Shown in pieces: positions 58,543 through 64,000 of a stretch of 64,000 bases of DNA. Source of the stretch: Gonatopus flavifemur. Taxonomy: Eukaryota > Arthropoda > Insecta > Hymenoptera > Dryinidae. The DNA is taken from contig JAFFJZ010000013.1 of assembly GCA_018340375.1 (NCBI GenBank), positions 1,893,501 to 1,957,500 of the forward strand, written 5' to 3'. The position numbers and the translations under genes were made by a program. How positions within the stretch are numbered: position 1 is the stretch's first letter; each line of letters begins with the position of its first letter. Below the pieces are notes generated by a model. The model searched no databases. It had not been told where the DNA came from and saw only the letters and a list, made by a program, of their open reading frames with translations.

Positions 58543-60626
58543 CAGGGTGTCCCATTTTAATCTGTCACTTAGAATATCTCGAAAACGAATAGATTCAGAA
58601 GAAAATGTTCCGGGAAAAAAATGTAAGAATCTGAGGGGGACATCCGATGGTGAACTTGGCTTTGACCTCAGATCCCACTTTCAAGGTCATTCTGAGGTCG
58701 ACTCATGTTTTTTAAATAGAATCCCCTATTTTTTACTACCGGTTTAGATGCTACGCTAAAAACTAAGGAACTTTTGTCTCAAACGTTTTTTCGAAATCCC
58801 CATAGATGACGCTCTAATTGATGAGAAAATGAGAATTCTCAAACCTTCGGATTGTATTCTGTCTAACGTAATGCTAAACTCTTGAGTGTTTCTCATCTCC
58901 CGGAAATTGCCGTCGGTTGTGTTTTGTTTTGGTTTTGTTCTTGGGAATTGTTATGTTTTTATTCACGTGTGAATACCTTAGAAATTTAGCATTCCCAAAC
59001 TGCTCAGTTCTCTGTTATCATTTGGAGGGAACACATTTCTAAATATCATGTCTGATTACGCACCAAACGATATTGTTGACGTTTTGTTGTGCCTTGATGA
59101 AGCGCGGGGAAATTATGTTGAAGCTGTGAGAACGTTTCAACGTCGTTTTCCGGATCGGAGGTGTCCAAATTGCATTACGATCCGATTCCTTGACCAACGT
59201 GCTCGTCAAGGTCTCCTCAAAGAACAGAGGAACAAGAAAGTTTATGCGGATGACAATGATCCTGATGTGAGATCGCTGGCTGTGCTGGCATTAATTCATA
59301 TCAATCCCCATATCAGTCCCCGGGATATTGAGGAAATGACCGGGATTCCTCGATCCACAGCTCAGCGTATCTTGAAATCGTTGGATTATCATCCGTACCA
59401 TATCACTTTGGTGCAATCTCTAACAGCTGAGGATTTCATAACAAGATTGAACTTCTGCATGTGGGCCCAACGGAGAATTGAAGAAGATCTCCTTTCTCTC
59501 ATCACGTTATGTTCTCCGATGAGGCAATATTTCACAATGTTGAAATTCTCAATAGGCACTATTCCCATTACTGGAGTGCTCAGTGGGTCCGTACTGTACG
59601 TAATCCTTACTGGGTCCGTACAATGATTCATCAACACCTCTGGAGTGTGAACGTTTGGTGCGGAATTGTAGGTTCCAGGATCATGGGGCCGTATTTTTTT
59701 GAAGGAAACCTGACTGGCGCGGAGTATCTTCGTTTTTTGCATTTTGAACTTCCTGCTCTCATGGGAGACGTGAGTCTTGACGTGAGATCAAGGATGTGGT
59801 TCCAACAGGATGAAGCACCTTCTCATTACATGCGAATTGTTCGAAAATTTCTGGACGAGAAGTTTCCCAGAAGGTGAATTGGCCGTGGAGGACCTGTGCG
59901 ATGGCCACCTAGGTCGCCAGATCTGACGTCACCTGATTTTTCCTTGTGGGGTTACATAAAAAATGTTGTATTCCGTGAACCTCCAACAACACGCGATGAC
60001 ATGAAAGATCGGATAAGAAGAGCATGCACAGCAATAACACCTGCTACGTTGCAAGCAACTGTAGAAAACTTTCATAAAAGAATTGCGCTTTGTCAAAGGC
60101 AAAACGGCACTCATTTTGAACATCTTTTGAATGCCTGATGCCTCCCCGAAGATACACCTCCAGTTCACACAATCGGCCATTTTCAGGGCCACAATGATGT
60201 GTAAAGTCCGATCGCGCAACCTCCTCGTGGTGCACATTGGGTAACGCTGATGCCGATGGCAATTTCCGGGAGATCAGAAACATTCAAAAGTTGAGCATTA
60301 TGTTAGACAGAATACAATCCGAGGGTTTGAGAATTCTCATTTTCTCATCAATCAGAGCGCCATCTATGGGGATTTCGAAAAAACGTTTGAGACAAAAGTT
60401 CCTTGGTTTTCAGCGTAGAATCTGAACCGGTAGTGAAAAATAGGGGATTCCATTTAAAAAACATGAGTTGACCTGAGAATGACCTTGAAAGTGGGATCTG
60501 AGGTCAAAGCCAAGTTCACCATCGGATGTCTCCCTCAGATTCTTACATTTTTTTCCCGGACCATTTTCTTCCGAATCCATTCGTTTTCAAGATATTCCAA
60601 GTGAAAGATTAAAATGGGACACTCTG
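58543..60626 (+). mobile_element. Mariner-related element with ~370-bp TIRs, 2,084 bp
   Basis: Ends CAGGGTGTCCCATTTTAATC and, reverse-complemented, CAGAGTGTCCCATTTTAATC; inverted similarity extends about 370 bp (58543-58915 and about 60250-60626). TA at 58541-58542 and 60627-60628. One transposase gene between the arms on the plus strand. Long TIRs of this size are unusual for mariner relatives, whose TIRs are usually near 30 bp. Confidence 0.92.
59048..60138 (+). pseudogene. IS630/Tc1/mariner-superfamily transposase, D41D spacing
   Basis: ATG at 59048 (MSDYAPNDIVDVLLCLDEAR) opens a DUF4817-like helix-turn-helix region (FQRRFPDRRCPNCITI), then IEEMTGIPRSTAQRIL, a second DNA-binding helix pair. 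A one-base frameshift near 59500-59505 precedes the catalytic domain: FSDEAIFHN (first Asp), WFQQDEAPSH (second) and, 41 residues later, SPDLTSPDFSLWG (third). A TGA at 59875-59877 replaces the expected codon after KFPRR. The protein ends at 60138 (GTHFEHLLNA). In the family this enzyme moves the element at TA sites. Two lesions only, so the copy decayed recently. The spacing recalls the DD41D (rosa-like) group; that name is from memory. Confidence 0.85.
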
Positions 60627-61225
60627 TATATTGAGATACTGATCTGATTGTTAAGAAAAAATCTGTATTGAATACTTTGTTTATTTTTCAATAAAAAATG
60701 AATGTGAAAATTAATAATAAAATGAACAGTAATTGAACAGAGTGATTTAGAATTTACCGATTACCTTTTTATCGTATATTCTACAGCTAAACTGCAAAAA
60801 CTTGTTCGTTTGACAAAATTGTCGACTGTTATTTTGAAAAAGTCTTGAGAAAAGTTTCAAAAATCTATGCTATCAAAACCAACGTTCAAGGAATATCTTG
60901 GAGATATCGTCTGAAAATATAAAAATGTTCAAGAATTCTTAAATATATCTAAACACGTCACATGAGATTCCTTGAATTTTTTGAAAAGATTTCTCCAACC
61001 CTAAATGCCATATGAAACTAATTATTGTTTCAAATTGATAAGTGGCATATCAGTATTTGTCTATCTCCATCTATACATATAGCCCATTAATGTGGAATAT
61101 GCTTGTCTTGAATTATGTGCATCCTGTCCTCTTTTCTTCTGTACACAAAAAATAGAACATATATTCCTACTTCTGGTGAAAATTACAACTTCATATATAC
61201 TCTTAATACACGCTTTACACGTTTC

Positions 61226-61340
61226 TCTCCCACTAGGGATTACAAATGGGTCACATATAACTCCTATATAATTCATATACGATTTTATACAATGCATATG
61301 TATAAATCCTCTACAACTCATATAAATGATTCATACGGTA
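61226..61340. repeat. Fragment of the catatatgg/CCCTAGTG repeat family
   Basis: Starts near 'ctcccactagggattacaa' and continues with 'cacatataactcctatataa' words, as in 40600-40717 and 45214-45584. Only one end is recognisable. Confidence 0.4.
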
Positions 61341-61377
61341 GTTATAAACACTTTTTCCATTGAATAATAAAAACGGG

Positions 61378-61440
61378 GTCTATGGCTCAGTGGCGAGTGT
61401 TTGTCGTAGTGATCATGAAGACCCTGGCTCGATTCTAGAA
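61378..61440 (+). other. tRNA-like Pol III promoter boxes
   Basis: A-box TGGCTCAGTGG and, about 40 bp later, a B-box-like GGCTCGATTCT. Acceptor ends (GGGGTCT / AGAAGCG) do not pair, so not a functional tRNA; possibly a SINE head followed by a T-rich stretch. Confidence 0.4.
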
Positions 61441-62137
61441 GCGTAAGCAAATTTTTTTTTCAATCATGAGAGTTCAATACGAATTTTTTTTTTCATATTA
61501 AATCATATATCTAATCACTACTGATTTTTTTGAGATAGAAACATCGTACATGAGGGTTTTTTGAGGTAGAAACACTATATACATATATGTGTTCATATTT
61601 TTTTTGTCTGTGGCAAAAACTCCTAAATCTCATCTAAGAAAGAGTATAGGAAAATTTTCCCTACGAGAGGGATTCAAAATTCCGAGCTCTACTTATATGA
61701 TACGTAATTTTGTTTTTCCATGTAATTGGAAGTACTTCCAGTGTGAAATATGCTGTTAAATTTACGAAAGAAATTGAAACTAAATCGACCGTATTATGAG
61801 ATGTAATTCTAGCATTGAAACCCCTGTAGAATTTACGTGCGGAACTATGGCTAGATTAACTGTAAGGTTTGAAGTAGGTTCAACAAACGTTTCTATTGTT
61901 GCGACAGCGAGCATGCAACGCTAGCGCCACGTTTCCAATGCAACTTGTTTCGCGACCGTACGGACAACGTGATTTCACGTATAGCCTTACGGTTTTTTTT
62001 CCCAGTGTACACATGTACGTTCAATTTTCAGTTACATGATTGGAAATTGCTTCTGTTACATATATTTGGAGTTTTGTCCAGAAATTGTTGGCAGTGTGAC
62101 TATGCGATTCGAAAATCGTATGTAAGAATTCAATGTA

Positions 62138-62348
62138 CAGTCGATGTAACAAGTCCGTTTACAGTTCTAACGGAAATATCTCTGAATACGTTGTTATTAA
62201 TCAATTCTTAATATTTTTCTTCGATTGTATACCTTCATATATGTTCCTTCTATCATTCAGATGGATTAGAAATTCTCGGATAACAGCAATAACGCATATT
62301 ATATAAAGATATTTCCGTTAGAATCCAACGGACTTGTTACACCGACTG
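62138..62348. repeat. TA-flanked MITE, 211 bp
   Basis: Ends CAGTCGATGTAACAAGTCCG and, reverse-complemented, CAGTCGGTGTAACAAGTCCG, followed by 'taacggaaatatct' in both arms. TA at 62136-62137 and 62349-62350. Tc1/mariner-type MITE. Confidence 0.85.
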
Positions 62349-62382
62349 TACACGGAGAGGAGAGCTTCTTAAAACGCTAGCA

Positions 62383-62588
62383 TTGATCACTAGAAATGAT
62401 AGTAAACAGGTGACAACTACGGATTTTTGTACACAGTCACTCACATAGATGAATGGTCATTCCAATTTTGGTATACCGAATTGTATTCGAATATACCGGA
62501 ATCGGAACCATAACTCGTCTATCATAGTGACTGTGTACAAAGTCCGTAATTGTCACCAGTTTACTATCATCTCTAGTAATCATTGATC
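62383..62588. repeat. Palindromic MITE
   Basis: 'gatgatagtaaac(a/t)ggtgacaa' and 'tgtacacagtcac' occur inverted in both halves. Outer ends near 'gatcactagaaatg' and 'tctagtaatcattgatc'. No clean TSD. Confidence 0.65.
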
Positions 62589-64000
62589 ATTTTTCTGCGT
62601 GTAATTACACATTTTTATCGATTGGGTTTTTTTAATTCTTGATATTACATAATATTATATGTTCTACTAGCTTTAACACAATTGGAATTTGGATCGGTGG
62701 GACTGTATCGAGATATTCTACATTGAAATGAATCTATCTGACTCTAATAACAATAGAATTTTCAATCAAGTGATCAAAATTTTCAATTTCAGACACGTTT
62801 TATTAAATATTTTGTCTAATGCAGCAATTTACGATTTTTCTATATCACTTTGACATGACGAATTTCTTAGAATAATTGGATCGGATGTGTTGGTGGAGGA
62901 AACTACCAGAGGATTGGAATACAATCGAGTAATTGCAACATTCTGGGGAACTTAAATCAAATCAGATGCTAGAAAATTTGGAAAACTCTAAGTTTCGACC
63001 CGTCCCGATTGCCCAATTTGAGTCTTGCACACTTCTGATGGTGATTGTTATTATTGATCACAAACCATTTGTTTAATTATGTTGTCGATTTTCATTTATT
63101 CATTAGGCACTCATCGGTATACATAGTATACGGAGCACAGAGTGCCCATTGCACCCGCTATCGTGCCGTGTGACAGTATCTTTCGAAATATGTGAACAAT
63201 CCAATTAGGAGTTGCACAGTTTTCCATTCCATGCAATACTGATTGATAATCCGTGGGGTTGTCTGTGTGTCTGTCCGTCTGTCTGTCTGGCTGTCTGACC
63301 TGTGACGTTTCGCAGTGACTTTACGCGTTGACATGTGACGATATCGATAATGGAATAATTATCCCTCGCTAAGGCCTCTGGCTCGTCGAATACCAGGGTT
63401 CGATTAGGATCGGTTGAGGGACGTGGGTCACAGGTTATTGAACAAGACTGGAATAAATGTAAAATAAATGTCTTTATTAGACCAATGTAGCCCCACATTG
63501 ATCATAGAAGCTGGTGATAATTACAAACCAAACTTGAATTATAAGATAAGTACAATAAAAGAATATAAAATGATATGCGAGAGCTTATCAGTCGACTGTC
63601 TAAACAAGCCTAAACGTGTGCACACTCATTTGGGAGATACGCAACGTTCAGCGGACAGGATCATACCGGATCCAACGGAAAGGACCGATAATTTGATATT
63701 CCGATGTATCCATCTACTTGATTGGACTACTCGTCGATCAATTGCCAACCGCAACACTTCAAGTTGCGAGACTCCAATTCACCCAAACGAATTGGTGATC
63801 AATGGTGTCCTCTGATTGGCTCAGACGGAGCTCAATCAAAGTGAGGCGACAAACTAGCATTAAACGACGTGGGGTGGATAAATCAAATCCTCAAAGCGGT
63901 TAGAAAGGGGCCTAGTGACTAGTAACTTTGGCAAATGCTTGGCCGTGAGAGGTTGGCCCTAACGGAATTCGCTAAGATCACAGCCGTGAGAGTGTGGCGT
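62589..64000. other. No gene; contains dispersed repeat copy 2
   Basis: 63105-63305 is the uninterrupted copy of the repeat seen at 6258-6730 and ends in a gtct/ctgt simple repeat (63260-63300). 63440-63480 has an 'aataaatgtaaaataaatg' word that could be a polyadenylation region of a retroelement. The remainder is not recognised. Confidence 0.4.

Larger units (their letters stand above)
58313..62007. mobile_element. Candidate older TA-flanked element split by the D41D transposon
   Basis: CACTGGGAAAAAAGATTGG at 58313 and, reverse-complemented from 62007, CACTGGGAAAAAAAACCG, each with TA outside. Both then contain 'atcacgttgt(t/c)cgt' about 40 bp inward. The two ends may instead belong to two separate MITEs of one family; 60630-61980 is otherwise featureless. 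Confidence 0.35.

Noticed and set aside
54962..61440. Possible tRNA genes at 54962, 56848 and 61378
   Set aside because: A- and B-box words are good but acceptor and T stems do not pair properly; treated as tRNA-derived relics.
63240..63480. Possible LTR with polyadenylation word near the right edge
   Set aside because: No matching second LTR, primer-binding site or TG...CA ends with TSD could be shown within the window.

Overview
The window looks like AT-rich intergenic DNA from an arthropod, most likely an insect. The evidence is the set of repeat proteins (mariner, Mutator-like, Transib and RTE/CR1-type retrotransposon proteins), short introns with GT/AG ends, and the absence of operons. 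A hymenopteran host is possible but not proven. I found no intact single-copy host gene. Almost every recognisable protein belongs to a mobile element and carries frameshifts, stops or insertions. Many elements can be bounded to the base because their terminal inverted repeats (TIRs) and target-site duplications (TSDs) are visible.

Layout. 1-1105: frameshifted Mutator-like transposase on the minus strand, running off the window edge. 1.7-8.4 kb: MITEs, a truncated irritans-type mariner (5262-5905), a ~130-bp tandem repeat and a degraded ubiquitin-protease-like relic. 8.4-10.4 kb: ~2-kb palindrome whose arms hold ~177-bp tandem subrepeats. 11.3-14.7 kb: plus-strand RTE-like LINE interrupted by a MITE. 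17.3-18.2 kb: 888-bp foldback element with a perfect 8-bp TSD; two small relatives lie at 28.6 and 29.9 kb. 19.3-21.6 kb: diverged inverted repeat pair. 23.2-24.4 kb: complete DD34D mariner with a lost catalytic Asp and one stop. 25.5-27.6 kb: hAT-type MITE and a 1.4-kb foldback.

32.3-37.8 kb holds the most interesting element: a complete 5,527-bp Transib (RAG1-related) transposon. It has termini CACAGTG..., a 5-bp TSD (CGTTG), a near-intact transposase with one apparent intron, and 121-bp tandem arrays in opposite orientation at the two ends. It is inserted inside an older MITE. 38.0-43.7 kb is a 5.7-kb head-to-head element (ends CACTAG, TAA flanks) with two copies of a zinc-binding transposase-like gene, one internally deleted, and several nested MITEs. 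46.2-48.8 kb: decayed CR1/Jockey-group LINE. 49.2-50.0 kb: hAT-like non-autonomous element. 51.6-53.3 kb: putative DDE transposase split by a MITE. 54.0-57.9 kb: 3.96-kb hAT-type foldback carrying tRNA-like promoter boxes in both arms. 58.5-60.6 kb: mariner-related D41D element with ~370-bp TIRs. The rest is AT-rich DNA and small MITEs.

The genes do not form a pathway. The biology visible here is nested transposition, inverted duplication into foldbacks, and non-autonomous families parasitising several transposase types. Family names are from memory of conserved motifs and were not checked against databases.
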